The notes beneath the pieces are model-generated. The model had not been told where the DNA came from, did not search any database, and was given only the letters and a program-made list of their open reading frames with translations. From assembly GCA_002495065.1 (NCBI GenBank), contig DADT01000031.1, positions 71,040 to 129,480 on the forward strand: a stretch of 58,441 bases of DNA, read 5' to 3'. The stretch is from Methanoregula sp. UBA471. GTDB lineage: Archaea > Halobacteriota > Methanomicrobia > Methanomicrobiales > Methanospirillaceae. The position numbers and the translations under genes are program-made. The first letter of the stretch is position 1. Each line of letters opens with the position of its first letter. Positions 42,470 through 51,233 of this stretch are shown here, piece by piece.

Positions 42470-43855
42470 ATGGTAGATTCTATGTCTGTGAGCTCGTATC
42501 TACCGACAAATGCGTATGATACCACACGATTGGGAGTAATTATTCGAGACTCTGAAGTTTTATTCTCTGAAAGTCGAGTAGAATGTGAGAGAACGATACG
42601 AGGAATAGATAATACGTTATCTGCGAATGCATCTTTAATCGATCCCGATTCAAATCCTTTAGAAAAAAGTAGAACTATAAAATTTGTTGCAATTGATGGA
42701 ACTCGAGATATTCTTGAAGGCCAGTCACATGCACGATTATTTGCAGGTGCCTACGCAGTTTGCGGTTCATTCGAAGAAAAGGTGGATATAACTGAAATTG
42801 AAAGAGGATGTGCATTCAGCATCGTTTCTTTACCCTATAAAATTCTGACTTCTGGAAACGATTATGAAACTGAAAATGCTGGGACAATTGCAAATCTTCT
42901 CATGCTGCTCTCGGAGATTTTTGTAGCCCTGGATTATTCTGAAAAAAACGTTGATATGATCCTCCTTGATCGTCCATTATGCGGAACCCTTGCCCATACT
43001 CGAACTAAGATGGCTGATAACAGTATCCTAAAAGAAATGGGTGCACGGAATATCACCTCTAAAATAAAAATCGATGATCTAATGCCGATTTTTGACACAT
43101 TGTGTAAAAGACTTTTTATTGACTCTCATCCCGAACCCCTTAAAATTCAAGACCGCTATCTTTCGAGCGACGATCTTATGTATCTTTGTCGTATAGGGAT
43201 GGAGAAATTATTTCAGACCTGCCGAGAAAGAAATATCGACCTGATCGGAATTACAAAAACCACAAATGATTGCTCCTTTTTGCGAATGTTAATCACTATC
43301 CACTCAATTGAAAATTTATCAACGAAGAAAATTCGAAAAATTTTCTCGCAGATTGATGATTGCCGAATGCTCGACATTTGGATAGAGCCCTATAAAAAAA
43401 TAGTTTGTACACGAGAATATGATACAGCCTTAATGACCATAATGGTTGATGAATCAAAAACTGTCAAAGATATCGGTGGGGGAGGTGTAGCCCCCCGAAA
43501 AACCATTGTTCGTTCGTACATGAGTTTTGGACTAAAGAATAAAGGAGGATATGTCTTTGCTGTTGAACGACTTGTTTTAGTTGATGAAAAACCGCCCGTT
43601 CTTGTCCTCCCCGATCACTCTGAAATATTCCTTTTTACGATAGAGGGAAATACAAAACAAAATACCATTTTTCACATTCTCAAAGGCATGTGTACAGGAG
43701 CATTTCCTGAAGCACTTTACTATCCATTGCCTCTAGCGTTATCTCATCGTTTTGCAAAATCAAATTTCGATTATGTTCGACCTCGATTGAAAGCATCGAG
43801 TTATGTGTTTGGAAGAGAGTATGGTTATAACGATGTAAAAAGGGGATTTACATGA
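42470..43855 (+). CDS. nurA: NurA-domain nuclease
   Basis: About 461 residues, a NurA 5'-3' exonuclease/endonuclease fold: FVAIDGTRDIL gives the first metal-binding Asp, MILLDRPLCGTL the second, and LIGITKTTND the Lys block. The conserved end LPLALSHRFAKSNFDYV is typical. NurA associates with the HerA translocase and resects DNA ends. The start could be 42452 (TTG), 42470 (ATG) or 42482 (ATG); 42470 is chosen without strong ribosome-binding-site support. Its stop overlaps the HerA start by ATGA, as in usual herA-nurA operons. It is AT-rich and differs from housekeeping copies. Confidence 0.85.
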   Translation: MVDSMSVSSYLPTNAYDTTRLGVIIRDSEVLFSESRVECERTIRGIDNTLSANASLIDPDSNPLEKSRTIKFVAIDGTRDILEGQSHARLFAGAYAVCGSFEEKVDITEIERGCAFSIVSLPYKILTSGNDYETENAGTIANLLMLLSEIFVALDYSEKNVDMILLDRPLCGTLAHTRTKMADNSILKEMGARNITSKIKIDDLMPIFDTLCKRLFIDSHPEPLKIQDRYLSSDDLMYLCRIGMEKLFQTCRERNIDLIGITKTTNDCSFLRMLITIHSIENLSTKKIRKIFSQIDDCRMLDIWIEPYKKIVCTREYDTALMTIMVDESKTVKDIGGGGVAPRKTIVRSYMSFGLKNKGGYVFAVERLVLVDEKPPVLVLPDHSEIFLFTIEGNTKQNTIFHILKGMCTGAFPEALYYPLPLALSHRFAKSNFDYVRPRLKASSYVFGREYGYNDVKRGFT

Positions 43856-45672
43856 ATGAAGAGATTATTGAGCGATTTAACATAGAAGGTCGTGTAATCA
43901 AAATTTCTGGAAGTGGAGCTGCGACCGTTATCGAAATTTTTTTCCCGTATACTAAAGAAGCAATTACAAACATATCTGAAGGAGCTTTTTTAGCGTTGGA
44001 AAATGTCAGGTCAAAGGCTGATAAGAAAATATTCTCGCTAGTAAATATTGTGAGTTACGACATCTTTCATTCGGGTTTAACTGACTTGGATCCAACGAAA
44101 GTCCCATTTCCCGCTACTGTTGTGGAAGTTGCCTCTCGTGCTTTCAAAGAACTTGTAGAAGGAAATCCTGAAAAAATTAGTCTGGCTGGAATCAAAGTCA
44201 GATGCATTCTATCGGGATATGAAATTGTTGATGACCAAAAAAGAACGGTTAATCCAAGCACAGAAAAGCCCCTTATTGGATCCGAGGTATTTCATCCAAC
44301 TGCATTCATTTTAAATAAAATTTTTAACCGTGGTCTTAACATTGAAAGTGGGGCTATTGAAATTGGAGATTATCACCATGGTTTGGATAAGATTAGAATC
44401 TTATTAGAACCGAACGATTTGATTCACCATCATATTGGTGTATTTGCATCTACAGGAGCTGGGAAAAGTTTCCTCATTTCAAATCTTTTAAAGGAAACAT
44501 TATCCAAAGGAAAGAGGGCCATTATTTTTGATACTGTTCCTGAGTTTCCCGCGTTGTTATTCGATGTAATTTATGATTATGTTATGAATCGTAACAATGA
44601 TTATAAAATTGCATTAATTTTCAGAGATAAGCAAGATATTCTCGCCGTAAGTAGTGGTGAAGAGTTACTAAAACGGATAAACATTCCAGAACCGTTGCGT
44701 GAAAAATATCATGACAAAATGTTGAAAGTTTTTGAACAATTACGATGGCAGCGAGAACCTATCCCAAAAATAATGCTCCCCTTACTAACATCCTCTGAAA
44801 TTATCAATATGGTCAATTATTCCATGTCGATAAAACGTCTCCCCCAGGCAGAAACCGTTGCTCAGACTATTGAATATTTTATTGAAGACCGATATCCCGA
44901 CGCAATTTTTGCTGGAAATGTAAAGGATCTTAAAAATTTTGTCTCAGATTACAAAAATATCAATGACATCTTGAATTTCATCCAAGGCGAACGGGATACA
45001 ATAGGAGATGATAAGAATATTACCTACAAATTTTACGAATCGACATATCAATTACTTCTTCATAAATCCGACCAACGAAATCTCATCTTAACAGATTATA
45101 TCAAAGAAATCAACAATCAACATCTCGACAAAAACCAGGTTATCGAGCCACGGGATCTCGTTCGACCCCTGCTTGATGGAGATATGAAATTACATATTGT
45201 GATTAGTGACATCAGTGATGATACAAAACATTTGATGTCCAATGCAATTTCTAACGCTTTTAATTTACAAAAAGGTAAAGCCAATAATAGTCTGATGTTC
45301 GTCGTCGATGAAGCTCATAATTTTGCGTCTATCGATCCCTCACCCAGCTCGAAGGCCATAGAGAAATTGGCACGAGAAGGACGAAAATATAAACTCGGTC
45401 TGTGTCTTGCTTCTCAACGTTGTACATATATGAATACAAGTGTTATGGCCCAACTGAAAACATATTTTATCAGCAACCTCCGAATGAAAACCGATAGAGA
45501 CCGGATAAGACAGATTTTTGATATTAATTCAGAGATTCTTGATAGTTCAGTCAATCTTGGTGGGAAAGATTGGTATCTTGTGTCGGAAAAGGCTACTGGA
45601 TTGAAGAATACACCGATTAAAATTCGGGTGTTTGACGTGAATGAAAGAATAGAGTCGATAATTAATTCATGA
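43852..45672 (+). CDS. herA: HerA-type DNA translocase ATPase
   Basis: The 606-residue protein has an N-terminal HAS-barrel-like region (1-110). The FtsK/HerA ATPase core carries Walker A FASTGAGKSFLISNLL near 198-213 and Walker B FVVDEAHNFAS near 483-493, and ends with GLCLASQRCTYMN and RMKTDRDRIRQIF. It forms hexameric rings that drive NurA resection. It is coupled by ATGA to nurA and is followed by a UvrD-like helicase after 19 bases. In this island it is probably the motor of the restriction arm, not the host recombination copy. Confidence 0.9.
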   Translation: MNEEIIERFNIEGRVIKISGSGAATVIEIFFPYTKEAITNISEGAFLALENVRSKADKKIFSLVNIVSYDIFHSGLTDLDPTKVPFPATVVEVASRAFKELVEGNPEKISLAGIKVRCILSGYEIVDDQKRTVNPSTEKPLIGSEVFHPTAFILNKIFNRGLNIESGAIEIGDYHHGLDKIRILLEPNDLIHHHIGVFASTGAGKSFLISNLLKETLSKGKRAIIFDTVPEFPALLFDVIYDYVMNRNNDYKIALIFRDKQDILAVSSGEELLKRINIPEPLREKYHDKMLKVFEQLRWQREPIPKIMLPLLTSSEIINMVNYSMSIKRLPQAETVAQTIEYFIEDRYPDAIFAGNVKDLKNFVSDYKNINDILNFIQGERDTIGDDKNITYKFYESTYQLLLHKSDQRNLILTDYIKEINNQHLDKNQVIEPRDLVRPLLDGDMKLHIVISDISDDTKHLMSNAISNAFNLQKGKANNSLMFVVDEAHNFASIDPSPSSKAIEKLAREGRKYKLGLCLASQRCTYMNTSVMAQLKTYFISNLRMKTDRDRIRQIFDINSEILDSSVNLGGKDWYLVSEKATGLKNTPIKIRVFDVNERIESIINS

Positions 45673-45691
45673 TTTACTACAGGTGCGAGAA

Positions 45692-48094
45692 ATGATTCAA
45701 TTTGATCAATTTAATGCACTAGTTCTTCAGGTTTTAGGAAAAAATATAACGCCTACCGAGGATGAAGAACACCCTGGACAATATGAAGCCGTTAGCTCAC
45801 CAATTAATCATTCATTATTCATTGTTGCTGGACCAGGAAGTGGAAAAACAACAGTTCTTACTTTAAAAGTTTTAAAACTAATTTTCCTTGATCGAATAGA
45901 CCCATCAACGATATTAGTAACAACATTTACAAAAAAGGCTGCAGCGGAGTTGAGATCAAATATTCTTCGCTGGGGGATTCGTTTAAAAAATGCATTTCTT
46001 GATTCCCCTCTAGACAATGACGATAAGAATTGGATATCATCATTAGATTTTAATTTAATCATTACAGGAACCTTGGATAGTATATCTGAATTGATGTTAC
46101 GAGAATATCGTGATCCTGCAAATCCATCTCCAACGGTAATTGAAAATTTTATTGCCAGTTCAATTATGCTCAAGACCGGTCTATTTGAACAGGGTCTAGT
46201 TAATAATGCAGATTTAAAAAATTACGTTCATTCATTGTCTGATAAACCTCAACGACCTAATGCGGCAGAAATAACTAAAACACTACTTGAAATCAAAGAT
46301 CGATTATATCATGATCGTGTTAGATTTGATGATTATTGTCATGATCCTTCTCATCCAGGTATTGAACCTACATGTAGAGCTATTCGAGCTTATTGTCAAG
46401 AATTAGATCGTTTAGAACTCTATGACTATTCAAAAATTGAAAACCAATTTTATGAACATTTGTGCGAAGAAAGATTTGATGATTTACAAGAAAAATTACG
46501 TTTTGTTTTAGTCGATGAATATCAAGATACCAATTTATTGCAAGAAAAAATTTACTTCAAACTTGCAGAAATTGCAATATCCAATGATGGAAGTATTACA
46601 GTTGTTGGTGATGATGACCAATCTATTTACCATTTTAGAGGCGCCACGGTTGATTTATTTACCAACTTTCCAGCAAGAATAGAAGAGCGCCTATCTATTA
46701 CTCCAGAGACAATATATCTTTCAAAAAATTATCGTTCTACCTCATCAATTGTAAACTACATCCGAGATTTTGTCACAATTGATCCCGATTATCAAGATAT
46801 GCGGGTTGAAGAAAAACCTGAAATTGAATATGCAAGAACAAGTCCTCACATTGATTTTCCAATTTTAGGTTTTTTTAGAGATGATCTTCAAACCCTTGCA
46901 AGAGATCTTGCATTATTTATCGATGATGTCACACACGATAATGGATTTAATTTCACAATTAATGGGATACAATATCGGATCGCTTTGAATGCAAATCACG
47001 GATCACGTAACGATATTTGTTTTCTCTGTCATTCGCCACAAGAACGAAATTCCGCTAATACTGAGAACCGGTTACCTGGAGAGATTAGAAACCAATTGCT
47101 AGGACTTGAAAACCCTATTCATGTCTTCAACCCAAGAGGTCAGCCCCTTGAAAATATCCCCGTCGTTCAACAACTTTGTGGCTTGATAATGCTATGTATA
47201 GATCCGACGAATCTTGCCAATTCACGCGGCGTATTTCCACGTCTTCCTCAATATGTAAGAACAATGATTCAAACATGGATACAGGAAGCCCAATTGCTTA
47301 TTGCGGCAAATACTACGAGAGTCGGAGGAATTACCTTAGAAGACTATGTCCATGCATGGCAAACAAAAATTCCAATTGGTGAATCTGGGAGTACATGGCG
47401 AAGAGATTCATCAATATTAGAATTGACGTATCATCTTGTTGCTTGGATACCAGAGATGCAAGATGATGTGGAAGGTTTAGTATACCTTGAAGTAATTTTA
47501 AGAACAATAAGTCAATCTTCTGTTTTCTCTAGATATAAAAGCAGAATAATTTATGATCCAACTCGACCGACAACGGAAACTGCGTCCATAAAAGATGCTG
47601 TTTGGTCAATTTTCGTTCCTATTGCCTCGGGTGTAATTGAAATAAATGAGGATCTTCTTGAAACTATTCCTAACAATAGAATACCAATAATGTCTATCCA
47701 TCAAGCAAAAGGACTTCAGTTTCCATTAGTAATAGTTGATGTTGGAGCGGATTTTAAAATAGACCACCATTCTCAGAGATTTAGGAGATACCCTCAATCC
47801 GAAGATAAAACTTGCAGAATTGAAGATTCTTTAAGAGCTCACAGTGAATTAGACATTCCCTCAAGAATCGGAGAAGACCGCTGTTTTGATGATTTATTTA
47901 GACTATATTTTGTTGCATACAGTAGACCACAAGACATTCTAATACTCACTGGACTTAATAGCGTCCGAAATGGTTATTTAAGAATAAGTAATCGACAGAA
48001 TCCTATCGGAGAAATCCCCCATATTGCAACTGGTTGGACCCGTGATGGACAATGGATTTGGGCTAGGGGTCTCAATAATTTATATCATATTTAG
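45692..48094 (+). CDS. UvrD/PcrA-like superfamily 1 helicase
   Basis: The 800-residue protein has all SF1A motifs: AGPGSGKTTVLTLKV near 45-59, TFTKKAAAELR, LVDEYQDTN near 271-279, GDDDQSIYHFRG near 305, LSKNYRST, IMSIHQAKGLQFPLV, and FVAYSRPQDIL at the end. It is AddA- or UvrD-like without the C-terminal nuclease domain. The start was set at 45692 with aggtg 7 bases upstream, instead of the GTG at 45683. The next gene is a Cas4/AddB-type nuclease, so the two together look like an AddAB-style helicase-nuclease. Confidence 0.9.
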   Translation: MIQFDQFNALVLQVLGKNITPTEDEEHPGQYEAVSSPINHSLFIVAGPGSGKTTVLTLKVLKLIFLDRIDPSTILVTTFTKKAAAELRSNILRWGIRLKNAFLDSPLDNDDKNWISSLDFNLIITGTLDSISELMLREYRDPANPSPTVIENFIASSIMLKTGLFEQGLVNNADLKNYVHSLSDKPQRPNAAEITKTLLEIKDRLYHDRVRFDDYCHDPSHPGIEPTCRAIRAYCQELDRLELYDYSKIENQFYEHLCEERFDDLQEKLRFVLVDEYQDTNLLQEKIYFKLAEIAISNDGSITVVGDDDQSIYHFRGATVDLFTNFPARIEERLSITPETIYLSKNYRSTSSIVNYIRDFVTIDPDYQDMRVEEKPEIEYARTSPHIDFPILGFFRDDLQTLARDLALFIDDVTHDNGFNFTINGIQYRIALNANHGSRNDICFLCHSPQERNSANTENRLPGEIRNQLLGLENPIHVFNPRGQPLENIPVVQQLCGLIMLCIDPTNLANSRGVFPRLPQYVRTMIQTWIQEAQLLIAANTTRVGGITLEDYVHAWQTKIPIGESGSTWRRDSSILELTYHLVAWIPEMQDDVEGLVYLEVILRTISQSSVFSRYKSRIIYDPTRPTTETASIKDAVWSIFVPIASGVIEINEDLLETIPNNRIPIMSIHQAKGLQFPLVIVDVGADFKIDHHSQRFRRYPQSEDKTCRIEDSLRAHSELDIPSRIGEDRCFDDLFRLYFVAYSRPQDILILTGLNSVRNGYLRISNRQNPIGEIPHIATGWTRDGQWIWARGLNNLYHI

Positions 48095-48109
48095 CCGGAG
48101 AGATTGATT

Positions 48110-49321
48110 ATGACGTTAACAAATCGAGAAACACCATATATCATTCCTGAATACAGCCTAACTGGGGATTTATTGAGTTATCAAGTCTGTCCTCTTCAGT
48201 ATAGATATAATAATCGTGGGGCTCTTCCACCTTCGAAACCAGTTCAACTTTGGTTTGGAGAGTTTATTCATGGGATAATGGAAGAGTCATACAATCAATG
48301 GCGGGAAAATACCAATTTTCATGATTTTCCATGGGACTGGCTAATGGATATTCGACCTTTAGAACTCACAATTAATCGCAGATTAAATGCCCGTGGCCTT
48401 AGTACACCTCGAAACCTATTGTGTCCTTATAATGACCAAGAGAATAGAGTAATGGGTTGTAGAGATAATCATCATCCCCATAAATTAATCGGAAGTCAGC
48501 GAGCGGATGTTGCGATAAATATGTGGGGAAAACACCTATTTCCGCTAGTTGATACAGCTGAAGTTAAGCTAAAAGGTTGTAGGGAGTTACATAGTCCTGA
48601 AACTGAACGCCGCTCTGATTATTATGGTATCACGGGTATTGCGGATGTAATAAGTTCAATTTCATTACGAGAAGCAGATGCCGATAATAAAATAATGCAA
48701 TATTTGTCATCTGATCCAACGGTCAGAAATATGATGAGTGTGTATGAAGATGACGAATTTGAAATAATTATTGATTATAAGGGGATGAGACGACCTTCAA
48801 TTTTTGATAGCCCTAACCACCCAAATCAAACTTGGATTTCCCATGAATGGCAAATTCTCACATATGCTTGGCTTCGATCACATCAACCAGAATCAAAAAA
48901 ACCAATCGCTGGGATTCTTTTTTATTTCGATGAATTAGTTCCAGCTTTAAAAGAGATTCAATTTTTAAAGAAGGAGATTAGGGAAACCCGGACCGATATT
49001 ATCCCATCAGATCCGAGTGATATTGATCTTTTAGGACGAACGAATCCACGATATATCCGTGAACATTTAAGCAATGATTTAAGAGAGAGAAGATCTATCC
49101 GTGTTATCCCCATAACTGATGAGAGGATTGAAACGGCCCTTATGGAATTTGATACTATTGTCGCAGAAATTGAGAAATCTGTTGTCAATGAGATACATAC
49201 CGGACAAATTAAACAATGTTGGACCGCAAATGATTCTAATCCAGAAAATACTTGCACTGTGTGTGATTCACGATATTTTTGCCCAAGGCAAAACAATCAT
49301 TTTAGGATGACCGTTCCCTGA
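48110..49321 (+). CDS. Cas4/RecB-like Fe-S PD-(D/E)XK nuclease
   Basis: The 403-residue protein combines a PD-(D/E)XK nuclease core with an Fe-S cluster set. A lone Cys lies near residue 27 (YQVCPLQYRY), and three lie at the C-terminus in TCTVCDSRYFCPRQ (CxxCx5C), as in Cas4 and AddB. The active site has H in FGEFIHGIME, D in GIADVIS and D-x-K in IIIDYKG (about 217-223), followed by the QxxxY helix (WQILTYAW). It cuts single-stranded or end-processed DNA. Start at 48110 with ggagag upstream. It pairs with the preceding helicase. Confidence 0.85.
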   Translation: MTLTNRETPYIIPEYSLTGDLLSYQVCPLQYRYNNRGALPPSKPVQLWFGEFIHGIMEESYNQWRENTNFHDFPWDWLMDIRPLELTINRRLNARGLSTPRNLLCPYNDQENRVMGCRDNHHPHKLIGSQRADVAINMWGKHLFPLVDTAEVKLKGCRELHSPETERRSDYYGITGIADVISSISLREADADNKIMQYLSSDPTVRNMMSVYEDDEFEIIIDYKGMRRPSIFDSPNHPNQTWISHEWQILTYAWLRSHQPESKKPIAGILFYFDELVPALKEIQFLKKEIRETRTDIIPSDPSDIDLLGRTNPRYIREHLSNDLRERRSIRVIPITDERIETALMEFDTIVAEIEKSVVNEIHTGQIKQCWTANDSNPENTCTVCDSRYFCPRQNNHFRMTVP

Positions 49322-49389
49322 ACTATTAATTATTATTAACATTGTAACACAACCTTCTTTTGATTTAGTAGAGAATAATTCAATGAATC

Positions 49390-51105
49390 ATGCGCTTCTT
49401 TATTCCCGAATGGGACGACCGGGTCGACCCCGGTTATGATTTTCTTACCGATACTCATTCGGCGTCACACCAAGCCAATCCTCTGAAAAATGATCACTAT
49501 ATGTGGGATATTTTTGGAATCGATAAAGTTCCCTTCGACGGCGTTCTTGTATCAATTGCAACAATTCAACAGAATAGTAAAAAATATCATGCGATTTTAG
49601 ACAATGGAATTCACCAATTCCTTCGCTTACCGCAAGATTTTGAGATTATTGCAGACTGCGGCGCTTTTTCATATATTAAAGAAAAAATTCCCCCATATAA
49701 GACAAAGGATGTATTGAAACTCTACGGAGATTTGGGATTTAATTACGGAGTTAGTGTCGATCACCTCACAGTTCCGATGTTCAAAGAGCAGAATCAAGCA
49801 AGGATAAGAATCACGTACGAAAATGGAGTTGAGGCCTTCAATGAATGGAAATTGCATTATAAAGAAAATTTTCAATTAATCGTTGCAGTACAGGGAGCAG
49901 AAATCTCTGACTATATGACAATGTTCAACAATTATTATCGGAGAGGTATCCGTCATTTTGCATTGGGAAGTCTCGTACGTGCTCCAACCTTTTTCATTAC
50001 TAATTTACTCAATACCTTAATTGCAGACATCAAATCCACGAGAAAATCTCCTGAATCTATTCACTTATTTGGTATTGCTCGATGTGCACTTTTTCCAAAA
50101 TTCAAAGAAATTGAAGAACTTGGTATAAGTATTTCATTCGATTCTGCATCGTATTTACGAAAAGCATGGCTTACTTCAGCAAATACTCAATTCAATTATA
50201 TTGATCCTTCATGGGAAGGATATGCAGCAATACGAATTCCACAGACCCTGAATCCGATAAAAGACAACAACATCAGCCAATCTGAATATCAACTTCTTGC
50301 GCAAGATTGTCTGGATACCTTAAGAAATTATGATGATAACAATTCAACCCTCGATGATACAATGGAAAAGTTGAAGGAGTTCAATACAATGAATATGGGG
50401 GATGAAAAATTATTGAATTATTACCGAAGAACTTTGAAATCGAAAGTGTGGAAAAAATGTTCGTGTCCGATATGTAAAGAAATTGGAATAGAAGTTGCTA
50501 TTTTCCGAGGAAATAATCGTAATCGCAGAAGAGGATTTCATAATTTGTATACTTTTTATAACCTATTAAGAGACGAAACCACATGGGAATGGTGGAAAAC
50601 AAAAGAAATTACTAAAAAGATGAAAAATCGTGAGAGAAGTAGTCTTGAATTTTTAAAAGGCAAGAAAAAGGTGTTAATTTTAACAAGCTGTACTAAAAAT
50701 AAACTCGGCTACGATGATTCTCATCGATCCATGGCACAAGATATGTATCAGGGAACCTTATTTAAAAAAGTAAAAACCTATGCCGATATCATGCATTTTG
50801 ATTATCGCATTATATCAGCCGAATATGGACTCTTGCTCCCTACTGATCACATCAATGGATATAATAAACGTCTTAAAACATCGAACGATGTGAAAGAAAT
50901 TCAGGGAGGAGTCGAAGAAAAATTACTTGATCAAATTGCTCCTTATGAAACAATTGTCGTCATTGCCGGAGAAAAATACAGAAAGGTTTTACTCAATCTT
51001 TTCTCTGATGAACGATTTGTTTTTTTGAAGGCACGAGGGATTGGAGATATGATTAAAATTGTATCGGATGCAATTCCAAAAAATAAACACTTATCAGATT
51101 TTTAA
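49390..51105 (+). CDS. dpdA: DpdA-type TGT-like transglycosylase fused to a DUF6884-like domain, second copy
   Basis: The 571-residue protein has a TGT-like barrel (about 40-400): IADCGAFSYI (89-93 in place of DSGGF), GVSVDHL, FALGSLVRA and ISISFDSASYL with the nucleophile Asp at 251. The zinc site is C357, C359, C362 and H384. The C-terminal 140 residues form a DUF6884/YaaA-like domain (LILTSCTKNKL, DMYQGTLFKK, ISAEYGLLLPTDHI). This build fits the DNA-modifying DpdA proteins of phages and bacteria rather than tRNA TGT. It ends the NurA-HerA-helicase-nuclease operon (68 bases after the nuclease gene). It presumably writes the 7-deazaguanine mark. Confidence 0.85.
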   Translation: MRFFIPEWDDRVDPGYDFLTDTHSASHQANPLKNDHYMWDIFGIDKVPFDGVLVSIATIQQNSKKYHAILDNGIHQFLRLPQDFEIIADCGAFSYIKEKIPPYKTKDVLKLYGDLGFNYGVSVDHLTVPMFKEQNQARIRITYENGVEAFNEWKLHYKENFQLIVAVQGAEISDYMTMFNNYYRRGIRHFALGSLVRAPTFFITNLLNTLIADIKSTRKSPESIHLFGIARCALFPKFKEIEELGISISFDSASYLRKAWLTSANTQFNYIDPSWEGYAAIRIPQTLNPIKDNNISQSEYQLLAQDCLDTLRNYDDNNSTLDDTMEKLKEFNTMNMGDEKLLNYYRRTLKSKVWKKCSCPICKEIGIEVAIFRGNNRNRRRGFHNLYTFYNLLRDETTWEWWKTKEITKKMKNRERSSLEFLKGKKKVLILTSCTKNKLGYDDSHRSMAQDMYQGTLFKKVKTYADIMHFDYRIISAEYGLLLPTDHINGYNKRLKTSNDVKEIQGGVEEKLLDQIAPYETIVVIAGEKYRKVLLNLFSDERFVFLKARGIGDMIKIVSDAIPKNKHLSDF

Positions 51106-51174
51106 GACCTATTTTTGCTTGGAGAATTTTGAACTGCGAGATGCTTGGAGCGTTAAACATCCAATTGCTACATG

Positions 51175-51183
51175 TTTAAATAT
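51175..51183 (+). promoter_or_regulatory. TATA-like box of the XRE-PIN module
   Basis: TTTAAATAT lies about 50 bases before the ATG at 51234. The predicted transcription start would fall inside the inverted repeat listed next, which suits autoregulation. Confidence 0.45.
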
Positions 51184-51185
51184 CA

Positions 51186-51222
51186 GTTTACAAATACTTG
51201 TATAACCAATCATTTTGTAAAC
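51186..51222. promoter_or_regulatory. Inverted repeat, likely operator of the XRE regulator
   Basis: GTTTACAAA (51186-51194) and TTTGTAAAC (51214-51222) form perfect 9-base arms with a 19-base spacer, and a second imperfect palindrome ACAAATACTTGT overlaps the left arm. It sits between the TATA-like box and the XRE-ImmA start, as expected for a self-repressing toxin-antitoxin operon. Confidence 0.55.
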
Positions 51223-51233
51223 CTGGTGAATCC

